A stretch of DNA of 64,000 bases, taken from NCBI GenBank assembly GCA_035506575.1, contig DATJPD010000230.1, positions 1-64,000 on the forward strand. Reading direction: 5' to 3'. Under the pieces are notes generated by a model, which was given only the letters and a program-made list of their open reading frames with translations, was not told the origin of the DNA and made no database searches. The position numbers and the translations under genes are program-made. Shown here one piece after another: positions 33,704 through 42,551 of this stretch (its first letter is position 1; each line of letters begins with the position of its first letter). Source of the DNA: DATJPD01 sp035506575. Lineage in GTDB: Bacteria > Pseudomonadota > Alphaproteobacteria > CACIAM-22H2.

Positions 33704-34570
33704 GTGGCGATTTCGAGCATGACAGGGTTTGCCCGCTCCAGCGCATCGGGAGCCGGCTGGACGTGGGAAGTCCGGAGCGTCAACGGGCGCGGCCTCGACG
33801 TGCGCTGCCGCCTGCCGGCCGGGCTCGATCATCTCGAGGCCCAGATCCGCGGCCTCGTCGGCAAGCACGCGACGCGCGGCAACGTCACCGTGACGTTGAC
33901 CCTCAACGCCGCCGAGACGGGGCAGCGGCCGCGCCTCAACCAGGCGGCACTCGACGACATCCTGGAGATCGCGCGCGATCTTCAGAGCAAGATCGACGTG
34001 GCGGCACCGCGCCTCGACGGGCTCCTCGCGCTCCGCGGCGTGCTGGACTTCGGCGAAGGCGCGGATCTGCCCAAGGACGCGGATCTCCTGGCATCGCTCA
34101 CCGACGTGCTGGTGACCTTCGGCCGCGCGCGCGCGGAGGAGGGGCGCGACATCGAACGCGCGATGACCGGCCATCTCGACGAGATCGACAGCCTCACGCG
34201 CGACGCGGCAACGTGCGCCGGCGCCCAGCCCGCCGCGATCAAGGCGCGCCTGGAGGCGCAGCTTGCGGAACTGCTCGGCGGCCAGCCTCCGGTGCCGGCC
34301 GAGCGGCTGGGTGCGGAGGTGGCGCTGCTTGCCACGCGCGCCGACGTGCGCGAGGAGCTCGACCGGCTCGCAGCGCACCTCAAGGCCGCGCGCGCCCTGT
34401 TCCGGGACGGAGGAGCGATCGGGCGCAAGCTCGAGTTCCTGTCGCAGGAGTTCAACCGCGAGGCCAACACCCTGTGCTCCAAGTCCGCCGATATCGAGCT
34501 GACGCGCCTCGGACTGGCGCTCAAGGCGAGCATCGACCGGCTGCGCGAGCAGGCCGCCAACATCGAATAG
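33704..34570 (+). CDS. yicC: YicC/YloC family endoribonuclease
   Basis: A 288-residue protein of the YicC family, endoribonucleases that act on small RNAs in E. coli. MTGFARSS near the start, VNGRGLDVRCRLP, and the C-terminal DUF1732 part GRKLEFLSQEFNREANTLCSKS are diagnostic. The GTG at 33704 is chosen because GAGAGG lies just upstream and the length matches the family; an earlier in-frame codon would fall inside the promoter. gmk follows 21 bases later, the usual partner. Confidence 0.93.
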   Translation: MAISSMTGFARSSASGAGWTWEVRSVNGRGLDVRCRLPAGLDHLEAQIRGLVGKHATRGNVTVTLTLNAAETGQRPRLNQAALDDILEIARDLQSKIDVAAPRLDGLLALRGVLDFGEGADLPKDADLLASLTDVLVTFGRARAEEGRDIERAMTGHLDEIDSLTRDAATCAGAQPAAIKARLEAQLAELLGGQPPVPAERLGAEVALLATRADVREELDRLAAHLKAARALFRDGGAIGRKLEFLSQEFNREANTLCSKSADIELTRLGLALKASIDRLREQAANIE

Positions 34571-34591
34571 GCGCCCGATCCGAAGACGCTC

Positions 34592-35227
34592 ATGACGCAA
34601 GAGATCTCCCGCCGCGGCCTGATGCTGGTGCTCTCTTCGCCCTCCGGGGCCGGCAAGACGTCGATTTCGCGCGAGCTGCTGCGCCAGGACCAGAACCTGG
34701 TGATGTCGATATCGGCCACGACGCGGCCGATGCGCCCGGGCGAGATTGAGGGCCAGGACTACTACTTCGTCCCGCCCGATGCGTTCGACGGGATGATCAC
34801 GCGCGGCGAGTTTCTCGAGCACGCGACCGTGTTCAACCATCGCTACGGCACCCCGCGCGCTCCGGTGGAGAGCGCGCTGGCGTCGGGCCGCGACGTCCTG
34901 TTCGACATCGACTGGCAGGGCACACAGCAGATCGGCGAGACCGCGCGCGCGGATCTGGTGAGCGTCTTCATCCTCCCGCCGTCGACCAAGGAGCTGGAGC
35001 GCCGGCTCACGACCCGTGCGCAGGATCCGCCGGCCGTGGTCGCGCAGCGCATGGCCAAGGCCTCGGACGAGATGAGCCATTACTTCGAATACGACTACAT
35101 CGTCATCAACCACGATCTCGCGCGTAGCGTGGCACAGGTGCGGGCCATCCTGACCGCCGAGCGCCTGCGGCGCATCCGCCAGATCGGCCTGTCCGAATTC
35201 GTGGGCAAGCTGCGCGACGGCCACTAA
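34592..35227 (+). CDS. gmk: Guanylate kinase
   Basis: A 211-residue kinase that converts GMP to GDP. The P-loop is SSPSGAGKTSI, and SATTRPMRPGEIEGQDYYF and the lid region are typical. It is co-transcribed with yicC. Its TAA overlaps the stop codon of convergent rsmA by four bases (CTAA shared), so no terminator fits between the genes. Confidence 0.97.
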   Translation: MTQEISRRGLMLVLSSPSGAGKTSISRELLRQDQNLVMSISATTRPMRPGEIEGQDYYFVPPDAFDGMITRGEFLEHATVFNHRYGTPRAPVESALASGRDVLFDIDWQGTQQIGETARADLVSVFILPPSTKELERRLTTRAQDPPAVVAQRMAKASDEMSHYFEYDYIVINHDLARSVAQVRAILTAERLRRIRQIGLSEFVGKLRDGH

Positions 35228-36066
35228 CCGGCGCCGCCGTTCATCCGCTGAAACGCGCGTGCCAGCGCGCAGAACTCCTCGATCGAGAGCTCCTCCGCCC
35301 GCCGCGTCGGTGCTATGCCCGCCGCCGCCAGCAGGGCCGCGGCGTCGCCGCCCAGCGTGCGCAGGCTCTGGCGCAGCATCTTGCGGCGCTGGCCGAAGGC
35401 CGCGGCGGTGACGCGCTCGAGGATCTCCGGGTCGGCCGGGGACACGGGGCTCGCGCGCGGCACGATCTCGACGACCGTCGAATCGACCTTGGGCGGCGGG
35501 GTGAAGGCGCGGCGGTGCACGTCGAACAGCCGGCGCACCTCGGCGCGCCATTGCGTGGCGATGGCAAGACGGCCGTAGCCCGCCTCGCCGGTCTTCGCGG
35601 CCAGACGGTCGGCCACCTCTTTCTGGAACATCAAGGTCATCGAGGCGAACGCGTGCGCGTGGCGCAGCCAGCCCAGAAGGAGAGGTGTAGCGATGTTATA
35701 GGGAAGATTGGCGCAGATGCGCCGCGGCGGAGCACCCAGCGCGTGCACCGGGGTCTTGAGCGCGTCGCCCGCAATGATCTCGAGACGGCCCGGCCAGGCG
35801 GCGGCGATCTCCTCGAGGGCGGCAAGGCAGCGCTCGTCGCGCTCGACGACAATCAGGTGCGCGGCGCCGGCGGCAAGCAGCGCGCGCGTCAAGCCGCCCG
35901 GCCCCGGACCGATCTCGATGACTGTACCCGACGCGATAGCGCCCGCGGCGCGCGCGATGCGCGCCGTGAGGTTCAGATCCAGGAGGAAGTGCTGGCCGAG
36001 CGCTTTGCGCGCGCCCAGGCCGTGGCGCGCGATGACCTCGCGCAGCGGCGGCAGCTCGTCGCTCAG
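35224..36066 (-). CDS. rsmA: 16S rRNA (adenine1518/1519-N6)-dimethyltransferase; apparent CTG start
   Basis: A 280-residue enzyme that dimethylates two adenines of helix 45 of 16S rRNA. In the full frame, LGQHFLLDLNLTARI, SAM motif I EIGPGPGGLTRALL and NLPYNIATPLLL (the N-L-P-Y catalytic motif) are all present. No ATG, GTG or TTG exists in frame between the pdxA coding end and TTG 35892, which is already inside motif I. A start at CTG 36066 gives LSDELPPLREVIARHGL, exactly where homologues begin, and overlaps the pdxA stop as CTGA. Translational coupling to pdxA from CTG is therefore the best reading. A sequence error replacing ATG is the alternative. Confidence 0.9.
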   Translation of the reverse strand: MSDELPPLREVIARHGLGARKALGQHFLLDLNLTARIARAAGAIASGTVIEIGPGPGGLTRALLAAGAAHLIVVERDERCLAALEEIAAAWPGRLEIIAGDALKTPVHALGAPPRRICANLPYNIATPLLLGWLRHAHAFASMTLMFQKEVADRLAAKTGEAGYGRLAIATQWRAEVRRLFDVHRRAFTPPPKVDSTVVEIVPRASPVSPADPEILERVTAAAFGQRRKMLRQSLRTLGGDAAALLAAAGIAPTRRAEELSIEEFCALARAFQRMNGGAG

Positions 36067-37145
36067 GCGCCCGCCACCGCGGGACTGCGGGCGCGATGCC
36101 GCGCCATGGCATCGGCCAACTCGAGGGCTGCGACCAGGCTGGCTTCGCTGGCCGTGCCGCGGCCGGCGATGCCGAGGGCCGTCCCGTGGTCGGGCGAGGT
36201 GCGCACGAATGGCAGGCCGAGCGTCACGTTGACGCCGCGCTCGAAATCGAGCGTCTTGAGCGGGATCAGCGCCTGATCGTGATACATGCAGATCGCGGCG
36301 TCGTAGCGCGTCCGGGCGCCGGGATGGAACATGGTATCGGGGGGCATCGGCCCGGCCGCGTCGATTCCGTCGGCGCGCAGCTCCTCGATCGCCGGGGCGA
36401 TCATCTCGATCTCTTCGCGTCCCAGGGCGCCGCCTTCGCCCGCGTGCGGATTGAGCCCGGCGACTGCCAGGCGCGGACGGTCGATGCCGAAATCGCGCCG
36501 CAGTCCCGCGGCTGCGATGCGCGCCGTCTCGACGATCTTGGCCGTGCCAAGCTCCTGCAGGGCCTGACGCAGGGAGACGTGGATCGTCACCGGCACGACG
36601 CGCAAGCCGCCGCCGATCAGCATCATCACCGGCGTCGGATTACCGCCCGCGAGCTCGGCCAGGAATTCGGTGTGGCCCGGATGCGCGAACCCGGCGTCAT
36701 AGAGGGCCGCCTTGTTGATCGGGTTGGTCACGATCGCGGCAACCTGGCCCCCGAGCGCTAAGGCGGTCGCGCGCCGGATCGCCGACACCACAGCCGGCGC
36801 GTTGCGCGGGTCCAGTCGCCCGGGCACGACCTCGGCGGGAAGCCGCTCGCAGAGCACGGGAAGTGCCCGCGGGAACACGGCGGCCGCCTCGGCGGGCGAC
36901 GCGATCTCGACTACCGGAACCGCCCAACCCAGCCGGCCCGCCAGTGTCTCGAGCCGCTCGGGATCGTCGATCAGGAAGAAGACGGGCAGGGAGGCGTGCG
37001 CTTGCTCGGCGTCGCCGGCCGCTTCGGCCGCCGACGGGCGCGAACACAACCGCCACGCCTTGAGCGCGATCTCGGCCCCGATACCGGCGGGCTCGCCCAT
37101 GGTGAGGGCAAGCGGCGGCCGCGAGGGAGCGTGCGAGCCGCTCAT
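36063..37145 (-). CDS. pdxA: 4-hydroxythreonine-4-phosphate dehydrogenase
   Basis: A 360-residue NAD-dependent enzyme of pyridoxal phosphate synthesis. LALTMGEPAGIGAEIALKAW is the usual start. VTNPINKAAL, the metal-binding histidine in FAHPGHTEFLAE and CMYHDQALIPLKTLDF with the second metal histidine are diagnostic. It stands between surA (nine bases upstream) and rsmA (four-base overlap), an order also seen in E. coli. Confidence 0.96.
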   Translation of the reverse strand: MSGSHAPSRPPLALTMGEPAGIGAEIALKAWRLCSRPSAAEAAGDAEQAHASLPVFFLIDDPERLETLAGRLGWAVPVVEIASPAEAAAVFPRALPVLCERLPAEVVPGRLDPRNAPAVVSAIRRATALALGGQVAAIVTNPINKAALYDAGFAHPGHTEFLAELAGGNPTPVMMLIGGGLRVVPVTIHVSLRQALQELGTAKIVETARIAAAGLRRDFGIDRPRLAVAGLNPHAGEGGALGREEIEMIAPAIEELRADGIDAAGPMPPDTMFHPGARTRYDAAICMYHDQALIPLKTLDFERGVNVTLGLPFVRTSPDHGTALGIAGRGTASEASLVAALELADAMARHRARSPAVAGA

Positions 37146-37154
37146 CCGCGCCGG

Positions 37155-38480
37155 CTAGACGCGCACGTCGATGAACGCCTGCCGCCTGAGATCGCTCAGA
37201 TAGCGGCGGGCGATCAGGTCCAGGCGCTGGCGGGTGAGGTTGTCGGCGATCTGGTCGCGGCTTGGCATCTGCTCGGCCGGATCCTGGCGGTCGCAGACCA
37301 TGACCAGCGTGATGCCGGTGTCGCTCTGCAGCGGCTGAGAGGCCTCGCCCACCTTGAGGTTCAGGACCGCCGGCCGGATCGCCGGGTTGAGGTCGCGGAT
37401 CTTGAGGTCCGGCGTCGGGTCGGCGTACTCGACATGCAGCTCGCCCGCCGCATGCTTCAGGTCGTCGCAGCCTTTGACGTCCTGTCGCACCGTCTCCGCG
37501 AGTTCCTTCTGGGCCTTGATGTCGTCGGCCGTGGCGCCTGCTTCGAGCGGCAGGACCAGCTGCGCCAAGGTGACGGTCGCGTCCTCGGGATTGGCCGCGG
37601 CGAGCGTGCGCTTGTCGCGCAGCAGGTAGACGTAGTACCCGGTGGGCGTGCGGATCGGCATCGTCGCATGGTTGATGTCCATGTCGTCGATGGCCTTCTG
37701 GACCTCGGGATCGAGCTGCCCGCGCTCCACCCAGCCGATATCGCCGCCCTGCGAGGCGGACGCCGCCTGCGAGAACTGCTGCGCCACCGCGGAGAACGCC
37801 GTCCCGCGGTGCATCTGCTCGATCATGTCGAGCATGCGGTTGTGGACCTCGGCGTCCTGGTCGGGGCTGTCGACCGCGAGATAGATCTCGGCCAGCAGAT
37901 ACTCGGTCGTCCCTTTCTCCGCCTTGATCCGGTCGAGCACCTCGTCGATCTCGTCGTCGCCGACGCCGAGGCTCGGCCGCAGCTGGCGTTCGACCACCTT
38001 CTGCCAGGACAAGCCGGCCTTGATCTGCTGGTTGAGGGAATCGACGCTGATTCCTTCCCGCGTCAGGGCAGGGACGAGGCTTCCGGGCGGCATGTGATTG
38101 GCGGACTCGATGCGGCCGATCGCGGCCTGCACGTCGGCGTCCGTCGCCAGCGCGTTGATGCGCTTCGCCTCCTGAAGCTCCAGGCGCTCGTCGATCAGGG
38201 TTCGCATCACCTGCGGGCGCAAACGCTCGCGGACCTCCGGGCTGTTGGGCATGCCGGAGGTCGCCAGGACGAGATCGACACGGTTGTTGATGTCATAGAC
38301 CGAGACGACGTCGTCGTTGACGACCGCCGCGATCCGCTCGACCTGCCCCTCGGCAGCGTCGTTGGCGTTCTGTACCGGAGCCTGGCCCGCGCGCTGGGCG
38401 TGCACGCGAGCGGGTGCCGCGGCGGCAATTGCGGCCGCGAGAGCGGCGATCAGGATGAAAGCGGGGCGATGTTTTGTCAC
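37155..38480 (-). CDS. surA: Periplasmic chaperone / peptidyl-prolyl isomerase SurA
   Basis: A 441-residue exported protein with a signal peptide (about 1-28, ending RVHAQ). The SurA N-terminal domain (IAAVVNDDVVSVYDINNRVDLVL) is followed by parvulin-like regions (TEYLLAEIYLAVDSPDQ; GGDIGWVERGQLDPEVQKAI; and a second from about 310) and the C-terminal helix. It helps outer-membrane proteins fold. It lies between lptG and pdxA, both of which concern the envelope or are its usual neighbours. Confidence 0.94.
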   Translation of the reverse strand: MTKHRPAFILIAALAAAIAAAAPARVHAQRAGQAPVQNANDAAEGQVERIAAVVNDDVVSVYDINNRVDLVLATSGMPNSPEVRERLRPQVMRTLIDERLELQEAKRINALATDADVQAAIGRIESANHMPPGSLVPALTREGISVDSLNQQIKAGLSWQKVVERQLRPSLGVGDDEIDEVLDRIKAEKGTTEYLLAEIYLAVDSPDQDAEVHNRMLDMIEQMHRGTAFSAVAQQFSQAASASQGGDIGWVERGQLDPEVQKAIDDMDINHATMPIRTPTGYYVYLLRDKRTLAAANPEDATVTLAQLVLPLEAGATADDIKAQKELAETVRQDVKGCDDLKHAAGELHVEYADPTPDLKIRDLNPAIRPAVLNLKVGEASQPLQSDTGITLVMVCDRQDPAEQMPSRDQIADNLTRQRLDLIARRYLSDLRRQAFIDVRV

Positions 38481-38550
38481 GGAAAACGCCTTGTGCGCGG
38501 ACGACTCAATGGGGGCTCATTCTGCGATCCGGGCCAGCCATCTTCAAGGT

Positions 38551-39645
38551 TTAGCCATCTTCAAGGTGCAGCAGCATGGTCAGGCCGAGCAGCGTGCTCA
38601 CGATCGCCGGCGCCCATGCGGCGAGGAGAACGGGAACGGCGCCGGTCTGGCCCAGGGCTGCGACGAGATTTGACAGGAAGAACAGCAGGAAGCCGGCGGC
38701 GATTCCGCCGACCATCAGGCGCACCGCTCCGCCACGCCGCGGCGGCCGCAGCGAGAACGTGGCCGCGATCAACACCATCGCGAACAGGAGCAGGGGGCCG
38801 GAGATGCTGCGCTCGAAATAAAGGCGGTGCCGCGTGGCCGAAAACCCGGCGGCCTCGAGCATGTTGATGAACGCGGGAAGGTCCCAGAACGAGATCGTTT
38901 CCGGCGAGCCGAAGCCGTCGAGGATGCGCTCGCGCGTCATCTCGGTCGACAGCTTGTATTCCTTCTCGTGCTGCGTCGGCTGGCCGGGCGTGATGACGTC
39001 GGCGTCCCGGATCAGCCAATAGCCGTTCTTGAGCTCGGCGCTCGCGGCGTCGATCCGGTCCAGGAACTTGTCCTCGCCCTGGAACGTGAAGACGATCACG
39101 TTGTCGAGGGTCATCGACACGGGGTTGATATGCGCCGCGTGGACGACGGAGTTCGTGGCTCCCTCGGCCTGCCGCAGCCACACGCCGTTGGGCGACACCG
39201 CGAACAGGTTGGACTGGCCGTGGAACAGCTCGGCCTCGAGCTCCTCGTAGCGGCCGTACAGAACGGCGCTGATCGGGTTGAGGACGGCGAGCACGAACGT
39301 GCCGATCAGCAGCACGTCGATGACCACGGGCAGCAGGAACTGCCAGACGGACACGCCCGCCGCACGGACGACCGTGAGCTCGTGCGTCCGCGTCAGGCGG
39401 AAGAACGCGATCATCGTGGCGAAGAGCACGACGAAGGGGACCATCTCCTGGGCGAGCTTGGGCTGCTTCAGCAGCGAAAGCTTCACCACGGCGGTGAGCG
39501 TGGCGTTGGGCAGGATGGAGGCGCGGCGCAGGAGCTCGATGACGTCGAACAGGAAGACGATCGCCATCAGCCCGATCAGCACGCCCAGGAAGCACATCAG
39601 GAACTGGCGGCCGATGTAGATGGATAGGGTCGAGGAGACGCGCAT
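38551..39645 (-). CDS. lptG: LPS export permease LptG
   Basis: A 364-residue inner-membrane permease with three N-terminal helices, a periplasmic beta-jellyroll (about 110-260) and three C-terminal helices. LMAIVFLFDVIELLRRAS and LPFVVLFATMIAFFRLTRTHELTVVRAAGVS-type patterns identify LptG. Start ATG 39645 gives the usual N-terminus. With LptF and LptB it extracts lipopolysaccharide. The usual upstream lptF is missing: the next gene is pepA, divergent. Confidence 0.93.
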   Translation of the reverse strand: MRVSSTLSIYIGRQFLMCFLGVLIGLMAIVFLFDVIELLRRASILPNATLTAVVKLSLLKQPKLAQEMVPFVVLFATMIAFFRLTRTHELTVVRAAGVSVWQFLLPVVIDVLLIGTFVLAVLNPISAVLYGRYEELEAELFHGQSNLFAVSPNGVWLRQAEGATNSVVHAAHINPVSMTLDNVIVFTFQGEDKFLDRIDAASAELKNGYWLIRDADVITPGQPTQHEKEYKLSTEMTRERILDGFGSPETISFWDLPAFINMLEAAGFSATRHRLYFERSISGPLLLFAMVLIAATFSLRPPRRGGAVRLMVGGIAAGFLLFFLSNLVAALGQTGAVPVLLAAWAPAIVSTLLGLTMLLHLEDG

Positions 39646-39814
39646 GGGCGGCGATCGGCGGCATGGGCTAGGGGGCGCGACGGCGACGCGAACCGTATCA
39701 CGTAGCGCCTGGACGTGGCGACAAAACGGCGGCGATGGCTGCGGTACCACGGGCCGTTTACGGCTCTGGGGCGGCGGCGGTATTTGGCCGTTTTAAAGGG
39801 CGGAACATATCATG

Positions 39815-39837
39815 TACAGCATTGAAAAAATGCTGTA
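39815..39837. promoter_or_regulatory. Nine-base inverted repeat between lptG and pepA
   Basis: Arms TACAGCATT (39815-39823) and AATGCTGTA (39829-39837) are exact complements with a five-base AT centre. They sit in a locally AT-rich part of the 289-base divergent region of lptG and pepA, a likely operator place. The remainder of the gap holds a DnaA box. Confidence 0.5.
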
Positions 39838-39852
39838 AAACTGGCCTTTTCT

Positions 39853-39861
39853 TTATCCACA
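39853..39861 (+). promoter_or_regulatory. Perfect DnaA box upstream of pepA
   Basis: TTATCCACA exactly matches the DnaA consensus, 73 bases ahead of the pepA start. It may be a regulatory or titration site. Perfect copies are rare in DNA this GC-rich. Confidence 0.45.
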
Positions 39862-39934
39862 GATTGGGGATAGAGTGGCGCCCTTGCCGGCCGGGCCCAT
39901 CGCCGGAGCGGCGCCCCAGAGGAAACCAGCCGAA

Positions 39935-41440
39935 ATGAAAATCGCGTTTTCGAAGCCGGAACAAACGAATTCGGGCACCCTCGTCGTGGGCGTGAGCGAG
40001 GAGAGGAAGCTGAGCCCGGCGGCGGCGGCGCTCGACAAGAAATCCGGCGGCATCCTGACCCGCGCGATGGGGGCCAGCCGCTTCAAGGGCAAGAAGGACG
40101 ATCTGCTCGAGATCGTGGCCCCCAAAGGCCTGTCGTTGGCGCGCATCGTCCTGATCGGCCTCGGCAAGCTCGAGAAGCTCGACGCGCTCCGGCTGCAGGG
40201 CATGGGCGGCCAGCTCGTGGCCTTCCTCAACCGCGTCGGCGAGACGGTTGCGACGATGCAGGTCGACACGCTGCCCGGCGTGCCGCTGCAGGCGCCCGAC
40301 ATGGCGGCGCATATCGCGTACGGCGCCAAGCTGCGCTCGTACCGGTTCGACAAGTACCGGACGCGCGAGAAGGAGGAGAGCAAGCCGACCTTGCGCTCGT
40401 TCAATTTCATGGTCACCGACATCGCCGCCGCCCGGAAGGCGTCGGCGCCGCTCGACAGGCTGGCGGATGCGATTTTCTTCACCCGCGATCTCGTGTCCGA
40501 GCCGCCGAACGTCATCTACCCCGAGACCCTGGCCGAGCGCTGCAAGCGCCTGACCGCGGTCGGGGTCAAGGTCGAGATCCTGGATGAGAAGCAGCTGACC
40601 AAGCTCGGCTTCAACGCGCTCCTGGGCGTGGCGCAGGGCAGCGTGCGGCCGCCGCGCGTCGTGGTCATGCACTGGAACGGGGCGCCCAAGGCCAAGGACA
40701 AGCGTCCGGTCGCCTTCTGCGGCAAGGGGGTCACGTTCGACACCGGCGGCATTTCCATCAAGCCCGCGGGCGGGATGGAAGACATGAAGTGGGACATGGC
40801 CGGCGCCGGTGCCGTGATCGGTCTCATGGAGGCGCTCGCGGCGCGCCGCGCGCGCGTGAACGCGATCGGCGCCGTCGGCCTCGTGGAGAACATGCCCTCG
40901 GGCTCGGCGCAGCGTCCTTCGGACATCGTCAAGTCGCTGTCCGGCAAGACGATCGAGGTGCTCAACACCGACGCCGAGGGCCGCCTCGTGCTCTGCGACG
41001 TCATGTGGTACGTGCAGGATCGCTTCAAGCCCAAGGCGCTGGTCGACCTTGCGACCCTCACCGGTGCGGTGATCGTCGCCCTCGGCCACGAATACGCCGG
41101 CATCTTCTCGAACAACGACGATCTCACCAAGAACCTCATCGCGGCCGGCGAGGCGGTGGGCGAGCGGCTGTGGCGGCTGCCGCTCGGCGACGCCTACGAC
41201 CGCGACATCGATTCCGATGCCGCCGACGTGAAGAACATCGGCGGCGGCCGTGTCGCGGGCTCCACCATCGGCGCGCAGTTCCTGGCCCGCTTCGTCAACG
41301 ACGTGCCGTGGGCGCATCTCGATATCGCCGGCGTCGCGTGGTCGAAGAAGGATATGCCGACCGTGCCCAAGGGTGCGACCGCCTTCGGCGTGCGCCTCCT
41401 CGACCGCTTGGTCGCCGATCACTACGAAGAGCCGGCCTGA
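39935..41440 (+). CDS. pepA: Leucyl aminopeptidase
   Basis: A 501-residue M17 metallopeptidase. The metal and active-site motifs are FCGKGVTFDTGGISIKP, the lysine and aspartates in DMKWDMAGAGAV and the signature NTDAEGRLVL. The start ATG 39935 has AGAGGAAA upstream. In E. coli PepA also binds DNA. holC follows 52 bases later, the same pepA-holC order as in E. coli. Confidence 0.96.
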   Translation: MKIAFSKPEQTNSGTLVVGVSEERKLSPAAAALDKKSGGILTRAMGASRFKGKKDDLLEIVAPKGLSLARIVLIGLGKLEKLDALRLQGMGGQLVAFLNRVGETVATMQVDTLPGVPLQAPDMAAHIAYGAKLRSYRFDKYRTREKEESKPTLRSFNFMVTDIAAARKASAPLDRLADAIFFTRDLVSEPPNVIYPETLAERCKRLTAVGVKVEILDEKQLTKLGFNALLGVAQGSVRPPRVVVMHWNGAPKAKDKRPVAFCGKGVTFDTGGISIKPAGGMEDMKWDMAGAGAVIGLMEALAARRARVNAIGAVGLVENMPSGSAQRPSDIVKSLSGKTIEVLNTDAEGRLVLCDVMWYVQDRFKPKALVDLATLTGAVIVALGHEYAGIFSNNDDLTKNLIAAGEAVGERLWRLPLGDAYDRDIDSDAADVKNIGGGRVAGSTIGAQFLARFVNDVPWAHLDIAGVAWSKKDMPTVPKGATAFGVRLLDRLVADHYEEPA

Positions 41441-41492
41441 CTCCGACCCGCCGGCCGATGACTCACCGCCGCGGTTGCGCCAGAATAGGGCG

Positions 41493-41939
41493 GTGACGGA
41501 GATACGCTTCTACCATCTGCGCACGACGGCGCTCGAGCGGGCGCTGCCGCAGCTGCTCGAGAAGATCCTGGCGCGCGGCACGCGCGCGGTGGTGATGGCG
41601 GGCTCGCCCGAGCGCGTGGCGGCTCTCGATGATGCGCTGTGGACCTACGACGACCGGTCCTTCCTGCCGCATGGCTCGGCGCGCGACGGCTTTGCCGAAG
41701 AACAGCCGGTGTGGCTGACGATGCAGCCGGAAAACCCCAACCGTGCCGAGGTTCTGGTCCTCACCGACGGCGCCGTGGCCGAGGTCGGCGGCTGGCCCAT
41801 GGTCCTGGAGATCTTCGACGGGAATTCCGACGACGCCGTGGCCATCGCGCGCGAGCGCTGGAAGGCCCACAAGGCGGCGGGCCACGAGCTCACCTACTGG
41901 AAGCAGGACGACCAGGGGAAATGGGAGAAGTCGGGTTAG
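41493..41939 (+). CDS. holC: DNA polymerase III chi subunit
   Basis: A 148-residue clamp-loader accessory protein that bridges to SSB. The pattern EIRFYHLRTTALERALPQLLEKIL, DDALWTYDDRSFLPHG and KQDDQGKWEKSG is typical of HolC. The start is GTG at 41493 preceded by AGGG. It lies after pepA and before ndk. Confidence 0.93.
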   Translation: MTEIRFYHLRTTALERALPQLLEKILARGTRAVVMAGSPERVAALDDALWTYDDRSFLPHGSARDGFAEEQPVWLTMQPENPNRAEVLVLTDGAVAEVGGWPMVLEIFDGNSDDAVAIARERWKAHKAAGHELTYWKQDDQGKWEKSG

Positions 41940-42052
41940 GCGTCGTAGGGAGAAGGGGGCGCCTTATTCTCCCGTATTGCCGCCCCGCCTCCGACCCGCT
42001 ATAAGCGCCCCGTTTTCCCGACAAATCGGTTCTCTCAGAAGCGAGCTCTCGC

Positions 42053-42475
42053 ATGGCCACCGAACGCACCCTGTCGATCATCAAGCCCGATGCCACGCGC
42101 CGGAACCTGACCGGCCAGATCAACGCCCGCTTCGAGGGCAAGGGTTTGCGCATCGTGGCCCAGAAGCGCCTGCTGCTGTCGCGCGCCCAGGCCGAGCAGT
42201 TCTATGCCGTCCACAAGGCGCGGCCGTTCTTCGACAGCCTGTGCAAGTTCATGACCTCCGGGCCCGTGGTCGTGCAGGTCCTGGAGGGTGACGGCGCCGT
42301 GGCGAAGAACCGCGAGATCATGGGAGCGACGGACCCGGGCAAGGCCGCGGCCGGGACCATCCGCAAGGATTTCGCGGAATCGATCGAGGCCAACTCGGTC
42401 CACGGCTCCGACAGCGCCGAGAATGCGGCGGCCGAGATCGCGTTCTTCTTCAGCGGCCTCGAGCTGGTCGGCTGA
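42053..42475 (+). CDS. ndk: Nucleoside diphosphate kinase
   Basis: A 140-residue enzyme that equilibrates NTP and NDP pools. The phospho-accepting His117 is in SIEANSVHGSDS; RTLSIIKPDATRRN at the start is typical. It has its own 113-base upstream gap and is followed by a strong bidirectional terminator. Confidence 0.97.
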   Translation: MATERTLSIIKPDATRRNLTGQINARFEGKGLRIVAQKRLLLSRAQAEQFYAVHKARPFFDSLCKFMTSGPVVVQVLEGDGAVAKNREIMGATDPGKAAAGTIRKDFAESIEANSVHGSDSAENAAAEIAFFFSGLELVG

Positions 42476-42505
42476 GCCCGGCGCCCATCACCACGGACCA
42501 AAACA

Positions 42506-42533
42506 AAAGGCCGCCTGTCGAGGCGGCCTTTTT
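42506..42533. terminator. Bidirectional intrinsic terminator between ndk and the aa3-oxidase subunit gene
   Basis: Arms GGCCGCCT (42509-42516) and AGGCGGCC (42521-42528) enclose GTCG. A T-run follows on the plus strand and TTTTGTTTTG on the minus strand. It can end transcripts of ndk and of the facing small gene. Confidence 0.85.
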
Positions 42534-42551
42534 CGTTGCAGCAGGTGCGGA

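Noticed and set aside
33677..35551. Long minus-strand open frame opposite yicC and gmk
   Set aside because: Shadow of GC-rich genes; the protein is rich in Arg, Ala and His with no family pattern, and yicC and gmk are certain.
35224..35892. rsmA starting at TTG 35892
   Set aside because: This would remove the conserved N-terminus and half of SAM motif I, which are clearly encoded upstream in the same frame.
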